Assembly: GCA_016871975.1 (NCBI GenBank)
Contig: VHBM01000003.1
Location: 1-43,064 of the forward strand
DNA from: Nitrososphaerota archaeon
GTDB lineage: Archaea > Thermoproteota > Nitrososphaeria > Nitrososphaerales > Nitrosopumilaceae
Direction of reading: 5' to 3'
DNA: 43,064 bases
The translations under genes and the position numbers were made by a program. The stretch's first letter is position 1. The number at the start of each line of letters is the position of its first letter. Under the pieces are notes generated by a model. It did no database searches, was not told the origin of the DNA, and saw only the letters and a program-made list of their open reading frames with translations. Below, one piece after another: positions 26,572 through 36,240 of this stretch.

Positions 26572-26711
26572 TCTAGATTTTTTCTTTGATCTTGGCCTTT
26601 GCGTCTTTGCTCCATACATGACTGGAGCTCGTCTTTGCTGTGATTTTTAATTGATTTTCCACACATTGCACAGGTCGGATCAGAAACTATTGGTTTTCTT
26701 TCAAATGGCAT
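26568..26711 (-). CDS. 47-aa zinc-binding micro-protein
   Basis: Read by hand from ATG 26711. It has a CAMCGK knuckle near residue 14, a His and a further Cys (SCMEQRR), and a very basic C-terminal tail. It is probably a half zinc-ribbon that dimerises or binds RNA or protein. Its stop overlaps the uvrC stop by 4 nt (CTAG) and its start is 8 nt from the stop of the upstream MBL gene, so it may be the last gene of that transcript. Confidence 0.55.
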   Translation of the reverse strand: MPFERKPIVSDPTCAMCGKSIKNHSKDELQSCMEQRRKGQDQRKNLD

Positions 26712-26718
26712 TTGCTAT

Positions 26719-27678
26719 TTAGATAAAATCATCAAGGGATTCTTCACGTAATGGCTGTGCATCTATTCCAAGTGATTTAAGATGTGCAGAAAACTCTTCA
26801 ACAAAGCCATGAATTGTATAGACTTTATCAGCGCCGCTTTTCTTTACAAGCTCAACTAGCTCATCAAAGTCGCAATGATCACTTAGCGGTATTGAATAGT
26901 CAGCTCGTCTTCCAAAAGAAAAGTGCGAAGACTTTGCCCAGCCAGAAAACCCTATAGTTTCTGCACCATACTTTGATTTCATTTGCCTGATAAAGTAACT
27001 TTTTTCTGACATGAACGGTGCAACCATTACCCATGGTTTTTTTGCAAGTAGTCCTTTTTCTTCTGCTTCTGTGTGGCCGATGCAGTCTTTTAGGTTTACA
27101 CCAAAGCTTCGATGCAAGTCATTCATTTCCTTTACAGAGTCATGGTAGTATAATGGCTCCCAGTGACCAAATAGCTGTGATATTGTCTGTGCTTTACCAA
27201 GCTGATATCCAAACAAAATTACTGGAATTCCACGAGAGTAATGCTCAGATATTATCTGGTTTACGGTTTTTTTTATCTCATCTAGTTTTGGAAAAATAAA
27301 TTCTGGCAGGCCAAATGTGCATTCTGTTATCAGCGTCTTGCATTTTGGAATCTTTGCGCCAGAAAGAAACCCTCGATTTCTTGTGCAAATATCACCCGTG
27401 TAAAAAATATCATCAAATAACAATCCACGTGAGCCAAAGATGTGTCCGCTGTCTAGGAGTGAAAAGGCCTCCAAACTATCAATAGAGTCCATCTTGCAGC
27501 CACGAAGTTTGGCAATCCTGCTTGTCTCAATTGAAGCCAGCATAGGCACGCCATTTTGAGTTGGCAGATGATCAGAGTGTGCATGTGAGACAAAGTTTAC
27601 GCATTGTTCTAGCGGGATTTTTGGATCCAAAAGTACGGTTTTGTTATTTGTCTTGCATACGATACCGTTTTTTGTCAT
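26719..27678 (-). CDS. Metallo-beta-lactamase-fold exonuclease (SNM1/CPSF-like)
   Basis: A 319-aa protein from ATG 27678 (the track start is an upstream TTG). The zinc-binding loop is SHAHSDHLP, followed by LLDSGHIFGS, FYTGDICTRNR and a C-terminal SDHCDFDEL and IHGF. This order is that of the beta-CASP-like or DNA-ligase-associated exonuclease group acting on nucleic acids. It is not a housekeeping glyoxalase or antibiotic hydrolase. Polarity and substrate remain open. Confidence 0.82.
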   Translation of the reverse strand: MTKNGIVCKTNNKTVLLDPKIPLEQCVNFVSHAHSDHLPTQNGVPMLASIETSRIAKLRGCKMDSIDSLEAFSLLDSGHIFGSRGLLFDDIFYTGDICTRNRGFLSGAKIPKCKTLITECTFGLPEFIFPKLDEIKKTVNQIISEHYSRGIPVILFGYQLGKAQTISQLFGHWEPLYYHDSVKEMNDLHRSFGVNLKDCIGHTEAEEKGLLAKKPWVMVAPFMSEKSYFIRQMKSKYGAETIGFSGWAKSSHFSFGRRADYSIPLSDHCDFDELVELVKKSGADKVYTIHGFVEEFSAHLKSLGIDAQPLREESLDDFI

Positions 27679-27754
27679 CCTTATTTTTTGGGCCAAACAC
27701 AAAAACAAACGTGAGATTTGATATAAATTGCAGCTTTAGCCTAGTTTTGACTAG

Positions 27755-28357
27755 TTGCTAAATCTTGCAATTTTGATCTCAGGTCGCGGCAGTAACATGG
27801 AAGCAATTCTCAAGGCGATCAAGACAGAAAAAATTCCTGCAAATACAGCAGTTGTCATATCAAACAAGCCTGATGCAAAGGGCTTGGAGATAGCAAAAAA
27901 GCTTGGAGTAAAAACCGAAGTTGTAGATAGCCATGATTTTAAAGGCGACAGGTGGGAGTATGATAAAAAAATTATCGCAGTGTTAGAAAAATACAATGTT
28001 ACTCCAGAAAATGGCCTTGTCTGCCTTGCAGGATTTATGCGAATTATTAGTTCAGAGTTTATCAAAAAATACAAGAATCGAATCATGAACATACATCCTG
28101 CACTATTGCCATCATATCCAGGGCTTCACGCACAAAGGCAGGCACTAGAAGATGGAGCCAAGTATTCTGGCTGTACGGTTCACTTTGCAGATGAAAAAGT
28201 AGACCATGGTCCAATAATTTTGCAAGCTACAGTAGAGGTAAAAAAAGACGATACTGAAGAAACTCTATCTGAACGGATTTTAGAACAAGAACATAAAATT
28301 TATCCAGAGGCAGTCAGGCTTTTTGCACTAGGCAAAATCAAATTAAAAGAAAATTAA
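27755..28357 (+). CDS. purN: Phosphoribosylglycinamide formyltransferase
   Basis: This enzyme transfers the formyl group of 10-formyl-THF to GAR, the third step of purine synthesis. It has 200 aa with a TTG start at 27755. The phosphate-binding N-terminus is LAILISGRGSNMEAI, the catalytic stretch NIHPALLPSYPGLHAQRQAL, and the formyl-folate site CTVHFADEKVDHGPII. It lies near folD, 5-formyl-THF cyclo-ligase and purD, an apparent one-carbon/purine group. Its stop overlaps the opposing cupin gene by 4 nt. Confidence 0.95.
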   Translation: MLNLAILISGRGSNMEAILKAIKTEKIPANTAVVISNKPDAKGLEIAKKLGVKTEVVDSHDFKGDRWEYDKKIIAVLEKYNVTPENGLVCLAGFMRIISSEFIKKYKNRIMNIHPALLPSYPGLHAQRQALEDGAKYSGCTVHFADEKVDHGPIILQATVEVKKDDTEETLSERILEQEHKIYPEAVRLFALGKIKLKEN

Positions 28358-28698
28358 GAGTCTGGTCCGCCAAAAAAATAAATCACTACAAGCTCTTTTG
28401 TGTTGCCAAAAAAATAGTGCTCCATGTTTTTTGGAACAAAAAATGTCTTTCCGTCCTCGATAGTATAGTCTTTTTTGTCTATTTTCAGATATCCGTTGCC
28501 ACGTATTACATAGTACAGCTCATCTAAATCATGTGGGGCCTGTGTGTCTTTTTCTCCTGGCTGTAGCACCAAGACGCCTGCTGCAAGAGTGTCTTTATTG
28601 ATAAATGTATGAAAATAGTTGCTGCTTTTTTGAAGCTCATCTATGTATTTTCTAGTATCAAACTCAAATTTCATAATCTGCTTTGATTTCCAATCCAT
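28354..28698 (-). CDS. Cupin-domain protein
   Basis: A 114-aa single cupin barrel. Motif 1 is recognisable in PHDLDELYYVIRGNGYLKI and motif 2 in FFVPKNMEHYFFGN; the metal ligands would be H, E and a later H. Such small cupins are often isomerases, dioxygenase-like proteins or sensors; no substrate is evident. ATG 28698 is used, with an alternative at 28674. It is convergent with purN and divergent from folD. Confidence 0.82.
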   Translation of the reverse strand: MDWKSKQIMKFEFDTRKYIDELQKSSNYFHTFINKDTLAAGVLVLQPGEKDTQAPHDLDELYYVIRGNGYLKIDKKDYTIEDGKTFFVPKNMEHYFFGNTKELVVIYFFGGPDS

Positions 28699-28750
28699 TT
28701 TAAAATTTCAGATTCCAAGGATTAAATAGCAAAAATATCGAACAAAGGCG

Positions 28751-29614
28751 TTGAGTGGCACAAAAATTGATGGTCTTGCAGTAGCACAGGCTGTAAAAGA
28801 GCGTGTAAAAAAGGCAGCAAGTGAGATAAAATCTCAAGGAGTCAATCCATGTCTTGCAACTGTACTTGTTGGAGACAGCCAAGCATCTGCTACATATGTA
28901 AAAAATAAGCAAAAAGCATGTGCTGAAGTTGGAATTACAACAAAGGATCATCACCTCCAAGATTCAATTTCTCAAAAAGAGCTAAATTCCCTAGTTGATT
29001 CACTTAACAATGACAAAACAGTTCATGGCATACTAGTGCAGCTGCCACTGCCTGATCAGATAAACGAGTTTGAAGTAGTATCTAGGATTTTGCCGACAAA
29101 AGATGTCGATGGTCTTACACCACACAATGCCGGACTTTTGGCTATGGGAAAGGCAGTGCTCAAGGCATGCACGCCTTCTGGCATTATGGAGTTATTTGAT
29201 TATTACAAAATTGATCTTGCGGGAAAAAATATCGTAATGATAAATCGAAGTAATTTAATTGGAAAACCACTCTATCACATGCTCTTAGAAAAAAACGCCA
29301 CAGTTACTACGTGTCACTCAAAGACAAAAAATCTTGCCGACTTTACAAAGTCTGCAGATGTTATAATTACAGCAGTTGGGGACAGGACAAAGTTTACGCT
29401 AAAGCAAGACATGATAAAAAATGGCGCTATAGTAATTGATGTTGCAATAACAAGGCACAATGGCAAGCTTGCAGGTGATTGTGATTATGATGATATAATA
29501 AAAAAGGCATCTTTTGCGACGCCTGTACCTGGCGGAGTTGGACCAATCACAGTTGCCATGCTATTAAAAAATACCGTAACTGCTGCATCTTTGAGTAAAG
29601 GTCTTGGAAGCTAG
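28751..29614 (+). CDS. folD: Methylenetetrahydrofolate dehydrogenase / methenyl-THF cyclohydrolase
   Basis: A bifunctional one-carbon enzyme of 287 aa converting 5,10-methylene-THF to 10-formyl-THF. Signature segments are ATYVKNKQKACAEVGI with the catalytic Tyr/Lys, VHGILVQLPLPDQI, KDVDGLTPHN, INRSNLIGKP and TPVPGGVGPITVAML. TTG start at 28751. The end overlaps the next gene by 11 nt. Confidence 0.96.
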   Translation: MSGTKIDGLAVAQAVKERVKKAASEIKSQGVNPCLATVLVGDSQASATYVKNKQKACAEVGITTKDHHLQDSISQKELNSLVDSLNNDKTVHGILVQLPLPDQINEFEVVSRILPTKDVDGLTPHNAGLLAMGKAVLKACTPSGIMELFDYYKIDLAGKNIVMINRSNLIGKPLYHMLLEKNATVTTCHSKTKNLADFTKSADVIITAVGDRTKFTLKQDMIKNGAIVIDVAITRHNGKLAGDCDYDDIIKKASFATPVPGGVGPITVAMLLKNTVTAASLSKGLGS

Positions 29615-30173
29615 TAAAGAAAAGGCAAATATTCGCAAGTTTTTGCTTGAAAACAGGGACGCAATATCATTTGATCTTATAAAAATTGCAAGCAAGGCAA
29701 TTCATAAAAATCTAAAAAAAATTGATGATTTCAGGCAGGCAAAATTCATTGCAGGCTATTATCCAATAGGAAGTGAGGTAAAGACTCAGGAAATAATGCA
29801 AGAAGTACTTGCCGATGGCAAAACATTGGCACTGCCAAAGGTAAGAGGTGAAGACTTGGAGTTTAGAAAGGTAACAGATTTTGGAAACTTGGAAAAATCA
29901 GGGTTTGGCATAATGGAGCCAAAAGACTGGTGCAATATCATTGAAGACATTGATGTAATACTTGTCCCAACTGTTGGCATCACGCGAGATGGAATCCGCT
30001 TGGGTTATGGTTATGGCTATTATGACAGATTTTTAAAAAAAACTGGTGCAAAAATAATTGCACTTACCTATGCAAAACAGATTGTAAGAAATATCCCCCA
30101 GGCTGAAAATGACATCAAGGTAAACTGGATTGTTACAGAAAGCGAATGTATTGATGCATCAAAGAGAGGCTAG
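29604..30173 (+). CDS. 5-formyltetrahydrofolate cyclo-ligase
   Basis: This enzyme recycles 5-formyl-THF to 5,10-methenyl-THF with ATP. It has 189 aa; the family end motif VPTVGITRDGIRLGYGYGYYDRFL is clear, and the N-terminal half has AGYYPIGSEVKTQEIM and a LALPKV strand. Start TTG 29604 inside folD implies translational coupling. It overlaps the 3' end of purD on the other strand by 15 nt. Confidence 0.92.
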   Translation: MEASKEKANIRKFLLENRDAISFDLIKIASKAIHKNLKKIDDFRQAKFIAGYYPIGSEVKTQEIMQEVLADGKTLALPKVRGEDLEFRKVTDFGNLEKSGFGIMEPKDWCNIIEDIDVILVPTVGITRDGIRLGYGYGYYDRFLKKTGAKIIALTYAKQIVRNIPQAENDIKVNWIVTESECIDASKRG

Positions 30174-31427
30174 GCCTTTTTTTCCAATGTCTTTTCTATA
30201 GTATTTGTTTTTCCAGTGGATTTTCTCTGCTGCAGAATATGCGTTTGATATGGCACCAGATAGTGTGTCGCCAAGTGCAGTAACACCAAGCACTCGTCCA
30301 CCATTTGTTAAAATTTTATTTCCTTCTTTTTTTGTTCCTGCGTGAAAAACAACTGTATCTTTTTGTGTCAAATCAAGGCCTGTAATTTCGTCTCCTTTTG
30401 GATATGCCTCTGGATATCCTTTTGATGCCATTACAACACATATTGCGCTTTTCTTTTTCCATGAGGGTTTTGGTAAAGAAGATAAAGTTCCATTTGAGCA
30501 TGCAAAAAGATAGTCATACAAATCAAAATCCATTCGCATAGTTATTGGCTGACATTCTGGATCACCCATTCTTGCATTAAATTCTAAAACATAGGGTTCG
30601 CCATCTTTAATCATAATTCCTGCATACAAAAATCCACAAAATACAATTCCTTCTTTTTTCATGCCAGAAATTGTTTTTTCAATGATATTTTTTTGGATTT
30701 TTTCTGTTAGTTTTTCATTTATTACAGGTGTTGGCGAATATGCACCCATTCCTCCAGTGTTTGGTCCTTCATCGCCATCATAGATTCGCTTGTGATCCTG
30801 GCTTGTTGCCATAGGAATTGCAATGTTTCCATCAGATAGTGCAATATAAGAGGCCTCGATTCCATCAATGCGCTCTTCAAGGATTATCTTGTCTCCTGCA
30901 TTGCCAAATGTCTTTTTTACAAGCATTGTCTCTACTGCAGAGACTACTTCCTCGTGGCTGTTGCAAACAATTACTCCTTTTCCTGCTGCAAGACCATCTG
31001 CCTTTACTACAAGATTGTGTTTTGATGATTTTGCATATTCGATTGCCTTTTTTGGCTCATCAAACACACCAAATGGTGCTGTTGGAATTCCATGTTTTTT
31101 CATGAAATTTTTTGCCCAGATTTTGCTTGACTCTAGTTGTGCTGCTGCTTTGGTTGGCCCAAAAATCTGCAACCCTTTCTTGCTAAATTCATCAACTATC
31201 CCCATTGCAAGCGGTGCCTCAGGGCCTACTACTGTAAAGCAGTCATTTTTTGAGACAAAACTGGCAAGCTCTTCTATTTTGTCTGCTGCTATAGGAACAT
31301 TGTTTTCTGTTCCGCCATTTCCTGGTGCATAATAGACCTTGTTTACTTTGGGGCTTTGTGATAGCTTCCATCCAAGGGCGTGCTCTCGTCCACCTGAACC
31401 TATCACTAAAACATTTACCAACACCAC
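30159..31427 (-). CDS. purD: Phosphoribosylamine-glycine ligase (GAR synthetase)
   Basis: An ATP-grasp enzyme for purine step two, 422 aa. It opens with VLVIGSGGREHALGWKL; the mid part has VKADGLAAGKGVIVC, the family motif DHKRIYDGDEGPNTGGMGAY, and LEFNARMGDPECQ for Mg-ATP binding. GTG start at 31427, 55 nt from the divergent ileS. Full length. Confidence 0.96.
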   Translation of the reverse strand: MVLVNVLVIGSGGREHALGWKLSQSPKVNKVYYAPGNGGTENNVPIAADKIEELASFVSKNDCFTVVGPEAPLAMGIVDEFSKKGLQIFGPTKAAAQLESSKIWAKNFMKKHGIPTAPFGVFDEPKKAIEYAKSSKHNLVVKADGLAAGKGVIVCNSHEEVVSAVETMLVKKTFGNAGDKIILEERIDGIEASYIALSDGNIAIPMATSQDHKRIYDGDEGPNTGGMGAYSPTPVINEKLTEKIQKNIIEKTISGMKKEGIVFCGFLYAGIMIKDGEPYVLEFNARMGDPECQPITMRMDFDLYDYLFACSNGTLSSLPKPSWKKKSAICVVMASKGYPEAYPKGDEITGLDLTQKDTVVFHAGTKKEGNKILTNGGRVLGVTALGDTLSGAISNAYSAAEKIHWKNKYYRKDIGKKGLASL

Positions 31428-31482
31428 ATCTTTTAGAGTCTAATATATAATCCAAGTTTGAAGACTGTAGTGATTTTAGAAA

Positions 31483-34400
31483 ATGGAGCTAGCCAAAGAC
31501 TTTGAACCAAAAAAAATAGAAGAGACCATAAGGACATATCTTTCTGGAGTTCCAGTACAAAAATTAATTTTTGATTCACATGATAAAAATCAAAAAATTA
31601 CTTTCATTGAAGGCCCGCCAACAATGAACGGTGAGCCACATGCAGGCCATCTCAGAGGACGTATCTTTAAGGATCTTTGGTATCGATTCAACACACTGCG
31701 TGGATTTAAAATTTCATTTAATGCTGGATGGGACACCCAAGGACTGCCAGTAGAGCTACAGGCTGAAAAAGAGCTTGGCCTGACAAAAGGAAAATCAGAA
31801 ATTACAGATGATGCAGGAATTGAAAAACTAGTAGGTGAGTGCAAAAAAATTGTTCACAAGTATAACGAAAAGTGGGTATCAGTGGATAAACAGCTTGGCA
31901 TGTCATTTAATCAAGAAAATGCATACTGGACATACAAAGACGAGTTTATTGAGCGCGAGTGGCAGTTTCTAAAAAAAGCACATGAAAATAAAATTCTCAC
32001 AGAAGGATATAGGGTAGTTGCATACTGTCCTAGCTGCCAGACATCACTTAGTCATGCAGAAGTCAACCAAGGATATGAGGAGGTAACTGACCCATCTCTA
32101 TACTATAAGGTAAGGCTGCAAGACCAAGACGTATTTTTGATTGTATGGACAACAATGCCTTTTACACTAGTTACTGATGCAATGGTCGGCTTTAATCCAA
32201 AAGAAGATTATGTGTATGCCAAAGTAAATGACGAAACTTGGGTTGTTGGAAAAACTCGTCTTGAGGAATTTATGAAAGAGGCACGAGTTGAAAATTATAG
32301 CGTACTAAAATCAGCCAAGGGAAAAGACTTTGATGGCAAAAAATACGTCCATCCATTACTAGACCAGATTCCTGGCCTTTCTGAACTTGCAAAAAAATCA
32401 AACTATCATATCGCAGTTTCAGAAGAGTTTGTTGATGTAAATACTGGAAGCGGCATAGTACACTTGTCTCCAGCAAATGGTGAAGAAGACTACAATATTG
32501 CCACAAAGCGAAAGGTTGCTATTTTTAATCCAATAAATGACGAAGTAAAATTCACAAAAGATGCAGGAGTGTATTCTGATCTTTTTGTAAGAGATTCTGA
32601 TGAGAAAATCACACAAGCACTGCGTGAAAAAAACGCACTTGTCAGGCTAGGTAAAATAAAGCACAAGTATCCATTGTGCTGGCGCTCACACCACAAAATT
32701 GTGTGGCTTGCAAGAAGAGAATACTTTTACATGCTTGACAGGCTTGGAGACAAGGCAATAAAGGCAGCAGAGAAAGTCGAATATTTTTTTGATCAGCCAA
32801 AAAACAGATTCTTAGAAATTATAAAAGAAAAGCATCCATGGTGTATTTCGCGTGAAAGATTCTGGGGATGCCCTCTACCGATTTGGAATTGTAAAAACTG
32901 CGGCCATACTGAGTGCTTGTTTTCAAGAAAAGAAATTCTAAAGGCAGCGACGGAGCTTCCAGATGGCCAAGGCTTTGAGTTGCACAGGCCTTGGATTGAT
33001 AGAATTGTGATTACTTGCAAAAAATGCAAATCAAAAATGCAAAGAGAAGAGTTTGTCTTAGACACATGGCACAACAGCGGCTCTGCGCCATACTCGTCTT
33101 TGAGTGATGATGAATACAAAAAAAGTATTCCTGCGCCGTTTTTGACAGAAGGAATTGATCAGACAAGAGGATGGGCATATACTCTATTAATTGAAAATGT
33201 GATCTTGAACAACAAGCCAGTAGCGCCTTTTAGATCATTTTTGTTCCAAGGCCATGTTTTAGACAAAAATGGAAACAAGATGAGCAAAAGTCTTGGAAAT
33301 GTAATCGACGCAGCGCATCTTTTAGAAAAGTATCCTGTAGATTTGATTCGTTTCTACTTTATGTGGAAATCAAGCCCAATAGAGCCGCTTAATTTTGATA
33401 CAGATGAGCTAATGTCAAGGCCATATCAGGTGCTAAGTACATTGTATCACCTGCATCTTTACTTTAAGCAAAACAGCGATTACGATAAATTTGATTCATC
33501 AAAATATACAATCAAGTGGGCAAAAGACCAAAAGTTGCTTGCACCATCTGATGTGTGGCTCTTATCAAAGCTGCAAAGACTAGTTACTAGTGTAACACAG
33601 TCAAATGAAAAATGCAGGTTTCATGAGGCAGCAAGGGCACTAGATGATTTTATCATAAATTCACTCAGCCAAGTATACATTCCAATAACAAGGGGCGAGC
33701 TTTGGGAAGAAGATGAGTCAAAAAAGAACAGAAGGTTTGCAATTTATGCAGTGTTATCATCTATACTAAGAACACTGGATGTGCTGATGCATCCCTTTAG
33801 TCCCTTTGCAAGTGAGTATCTGTATCTTTGTGTGTTTAAAAAAATGCAAAGTGTCCTGCTAGAGTCTTGGCCTGCGCCTGATCAAAAACTCATTAATGAT
33901 AAAATCGAAGAATCATTTGATCTACTAAAAGAAACAATTTCTGTTTCAGCTGCTGCAAGAATGAAAGGAAAGCTAAAACGAAGATGGCCACTAGATGAAG
34001 CAATTATCTGTGTTAAAAAAAATCAAAGACAGCGGCTAGAGTCGCTTTCTGAGCTCCTAATAGCACAGCTAAATGTAGAAAATTACAAAATAGTAGAGCT
34101 AGAACATTTTGAAGGATTGGAAGTATTAAGTGAGCTAAAAAGTGCAAGCCTCCCAGTTACAGCTAAAGTTTCACTAGATCGTAAAAAAATAGGACCTAAA
34201 GCAAAAAATGAGCTGCCAGGCCTGGTGCAACAATTTGAAAAAACATCGCCTGACCAGATTGCAGATGCGTTACTAAAAGAGAATCACTATACATTTGATG
34301 TCAATGGAGCAAAAATAAAACTAGAAAGAGACGATTTTATAGTTGATTTTGATGCAAAAGAAGGTTATGCGTTTTCAAAGCGAGACGAGCTTCTAGTCAT

Positions 34401-34683
34401 AATCTCGACTGTGCGAAACCGCGAGATGATGGCCCGCGGTCTTGTAAAAGACCTAGCAAGAAGACTCCAGACTCTAAGAAAGGAGCGGGGCTACAACCCA
34501 ACTGATGTTCTGAATACAGCCTCAATTCTTGATTTAGATGAGGAAGCACTTGAGATGGCAAAAGAAAAGGCAAAAGATTTGGCGTTTTTGGTGCGTGTAA
34601 AGGAGGTCAATTTCACACAATCCTGCAGTAGTTACAAAGATGACGATATTGATGGCCAAAAAATCAGAATATCTGTAGAATAA
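31483..34683 (+). CDS. ileS: Isoleucyl-tRNA synthetase
   Basis: A class I aminoacyl-tRNA synthetase of 1066 aa that charges tRNA-Ile. The HIGH signature is PHAGH at residues ~52-56, and KMSKSLGN lies near residue 600. The editing domain CP1 (for example GSGIVHLSPANGEEDY) lies between them. A four-cysteine zinc site (CKNCGHTEC...CKKCKSK) is inserted near residues 467-515. The C-terminal anticodon-binding region follows. Length is typical of the archaeal/eukaryotic-like enzyme. Confidence 0.96.
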   Translation: MELAKDFEPKKIEETIRTYLSGVPVQKLIFDSHDKNQKITFIEGPPTMNGEPHAGHLRGRIFKDLWYRFNTLRGFKISFNAGWDTQGLPVELQAEKELGLTKGKSEITDDAGIEKLVGECKKIVHKYNEKWVSVDKQLGMSFNQENAYWTYKDEFIEREWQFLKKAHENKILTEGYRVVAYCPSCQTSLSHAEVNQGYEEVTDPSLYYKVRLQDQDVFLIVWTTMPFTLVTDAMVGFNPKEDYVYAKVNDETWVVGKTRLEEFMKEARVENYSVLKSAKGKDFDGKKYVHPLLDQIPGLSELAKKSNYHIAVSEEFVDVNTGSGIVHLSPANGEEDYNIATKRKVAIFNPINDEVKFTKDAGVYSDLFVRDSDEKITQALREKNALVRLGKIKHKYPLCWRSHHKIVWLARREYFYMLDRLGDKAIKAAEKVEYFFDQPKNRFLEIIKEKHPWCISRERFWGCPLPIWNCKNCGHTECLFSRKEILKAATELPDGQGFELHRPWIDRIVITCKKCKSKMQREEFVLDTWHNSGSAPYSSLSDDEYKKSIPAPFLTEGIDQTRGWAYTLLIENVILNNKPVAPFRSFLFQGHVLDKNGNKMSKSLGNVIDAAHLLEKYPVDLIRFYFMWKSSPIEPLNFDTDELMSRPYQVLSTLYHLHLYFKQNSDYDKFDSSKYTIKWAKDQKLLAPSDVWLLSKLQRLVTSVTQSNEKCRFHEAARALDDFIINSLSQVYIPITRGELWEEDESKKNRRFAIYAVLSSILRTLDVLMHPFSPFASEYLYLCVFKKMQSVLLESWPAPDQKLINDKIEESFDLLKETISVSAAARMKGKLKRRWPLDEAIICVKKNQRQRLESLSELLIAQLNVENYKIVELEHFEGLEVLSELKSASLPVTAKVSLDRKKIGPKAKNELPGLVQQFEKTSPDQIADALLKENHYTFDVNGAKIKLERDDFIVDFDAKEGYAFSKRDELLVIISTVRNREMMARGLVKDLARRLQTLRKERGYNPTDVLNTASILDLDEEALEMAKEKAKDLAFLVRVKEVNFTQSCSSYKDDDIDGQKIRISVE

Positions 34684-34762
34684 ATCGAATAGAATTAGTC
34701 TATCAAATGGTTAGCTTTTAGTAAATCAGGCATAATAAATAAGAAAACTGCGAGTTATAGAT

Positions 34763-35092
34763 ATGGTAAAGCAGATTAGTCTTGATACTTGGTCAGTCCA
34801 GCACCTAGCAGACCTTCTTCGCAAGGGCTCACTTGTTGTAGCAAAAACAAACACACCACTTGTGCTTTACAGACAAACCCTAGAAGAAGACGACAATGCA
34901 TATGAGGAAATTGTTTGCACTCTGACAAAAGACTATGTAGTTGAGCAGCTTGTCACTTCAGGTGGAGTTATAGCTCCTGCATTTCATCAACAGCTGGTTT
35001 TTACAGTAGATGAATTTCCAGACAGGTTGCTAAGAAAAAGCAAGGATCTGTTTTTACAAGTTGTTGAAACATTAGAAAATCAAATAGAATAG
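34763..35092 (+). CDS. Conserved hypothetical protein, 109 aa
   Basis: A 109-aa soluble alpha/beta protein without a recognised motif (LRKGSLVVAKTNTPLVLY, VTSGGVIAPAFHQQ). Good ATG, ~25 nt after a TATA-like AATAAATAAG, so possibly leaderless. It lies between ileS and sucC on the same strand; the context is housekeeping but gives no specific clue. Function unknown. Confidence 0.7.
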   Translation: MVKQISLDTWSVQHLADLLRKGSLVVAKTNTPLVLYRQTLEEDDNAYEEIVCTLTKDYVVEQLVTSGGVIAPAFHQQLVFTVDEFPDRLLRKSKDLFLQVVETLENQIE

Positions 35093-35133
35093 TTATCATA
35101 CAGATTATAAGGACGTCTCTGAATGATTTTTTC

Positions 35134-36240
35134 ATGCGTCTTTTAGAGTATCAAGCAAAGCAGCTATTTTCAGAATATGGAATAAAAATACCAAAAGGAA
35201 TCACATCAAAAAATATTGAACAGGGAAGAAAGGATGCAAAAGAGCTTGGCTTTCCATTTGTTATCAAGGCTCAGGTGCCAGTTGGCGGTCGTGGAAAAGT
35301 AGGTGCCATACAAAAGTGTAACAATGCTGATGAGTTTGAGCTAAAATATCCACAAATCTTGGAAATGACAGTCAAAGGAGAAAAAGTGCGAGCTATTCTA
35401 CTTGAAAAGATGGCCGAATACAAAAAAGAGCTTTATCTTTCGCTTTTTTTAAACCGCGGTAAAAGATGCTATACTATTATTGCATCAGCTGAAGGCGGTG
35501 TTGAAATCGAGTCTGTCAAAAATCAGGTAATACGAGAGGCTGGCCTAGGCGATGTTGAAAAATCTGTGGCAGAAGAGGTTGCAAAGGCAATTGGCCTCAA
35601 GGATAACACAGTAAATGAGTTTGTTGACCTTGTACAGCGATTATCAAAATTAATAGTTGAAAAAGAAGCCGAGCTTGCAGAGATTAACCCAGTTGCAATC
35701 TTAAATGATGGCAGCATTCTTGCGCTAGATGGCAAGATAATAACAGATGATAATGCGGGTTTTAGACATCGAGAGCTTGCAAAGTTTCAGGAAAGATCAG
35801 AGCTTGAAGAAAAGGCTGAAAAAAGTGGATTCACTCTAGTTGAGCTAGACGGAAACATTGCAGTTGTTGGAAACGGTGCAGGTCTTGTCATGTCAACACT
35901 AGATATGTTATCAGACAATGGTGGCAAGCCTGCATGTTTTTTGGATGTTGGTGGAGGTGCTACGACAGAGTCAGTCTATGAAGCTTTAACTCTAGTTAGT
36001 AAAATGAATAAAGTCAAAGGAATTCTTGTCAATCTTTATGGCGGCATTGTCAAGACTACAACAGTTGCCTCTGCTTTTATCAAGGCATATGATGACAAGC
36101 TAATTGATCTGCCAGTATTTGCAAGACTGATGGGTGCAGAGTCTGACAAGGCAAAAGAGATGTTAAAAAATACAAAAACAAAGCTGTTTGATTCTGTTGA
36201 AGCAGCAATAAACGCTGCCGTGATTGGAGTAAGAAAATGA
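35134..36240 (+). CDS. sucC: Succinyl-CoA synthetase beta subunit
   Basis: The ATP-grasp subunit of succinate-CoA ligase, 368 aa. The N-terminus is RLLEYQAKQLFSEYGI, with KAQVPVGGRGKVGAI as nucleotide site, AELAEINPVAIL for Mg and GNGAGLVMSTLDM at the CoA-ligase domain. It interconverts succinyl-CoA and succinate with NTP. Its stop overlaps the sucD start (ATGA). Confidence 0.94.
   Translation: MRLLEYQAKQLFSEYGIKIPKGITSKNIEQGRKDAKELGFPFVIKAQVPVGGRGKVGAIQKCNNADEFELKYPQILEMTVKGEKVRAILLEKMAEYKKELYLSLFLNRGKRCYTIIASAEGGVEIESVKNQVIREAGLGDVEKSVAEEVAKAIGLKDNTVNEFVDLVQRLSKLIVEKEAELAEINPVAILNDGSILALDGKIITDDNAGFRHRELAKFQERSELEEKAEKSGFTLVELDGNIAVVGNGAGLVMSTLDMLSDNGGKPACFLDVGGGATTESVYEALTLVSKMNKVKGILVNLYGGIVKTTTVASAFIKAYDDKLIDLPVFARLMGAESDKAKEMLKNTKTKLFDSVEAAINAAVIGVRK

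Noticed and set aside
30868-31332. 154-aa plus-strand ORF inside purD
   Set aside because: Antisense shadow of a full-length conserved gene.
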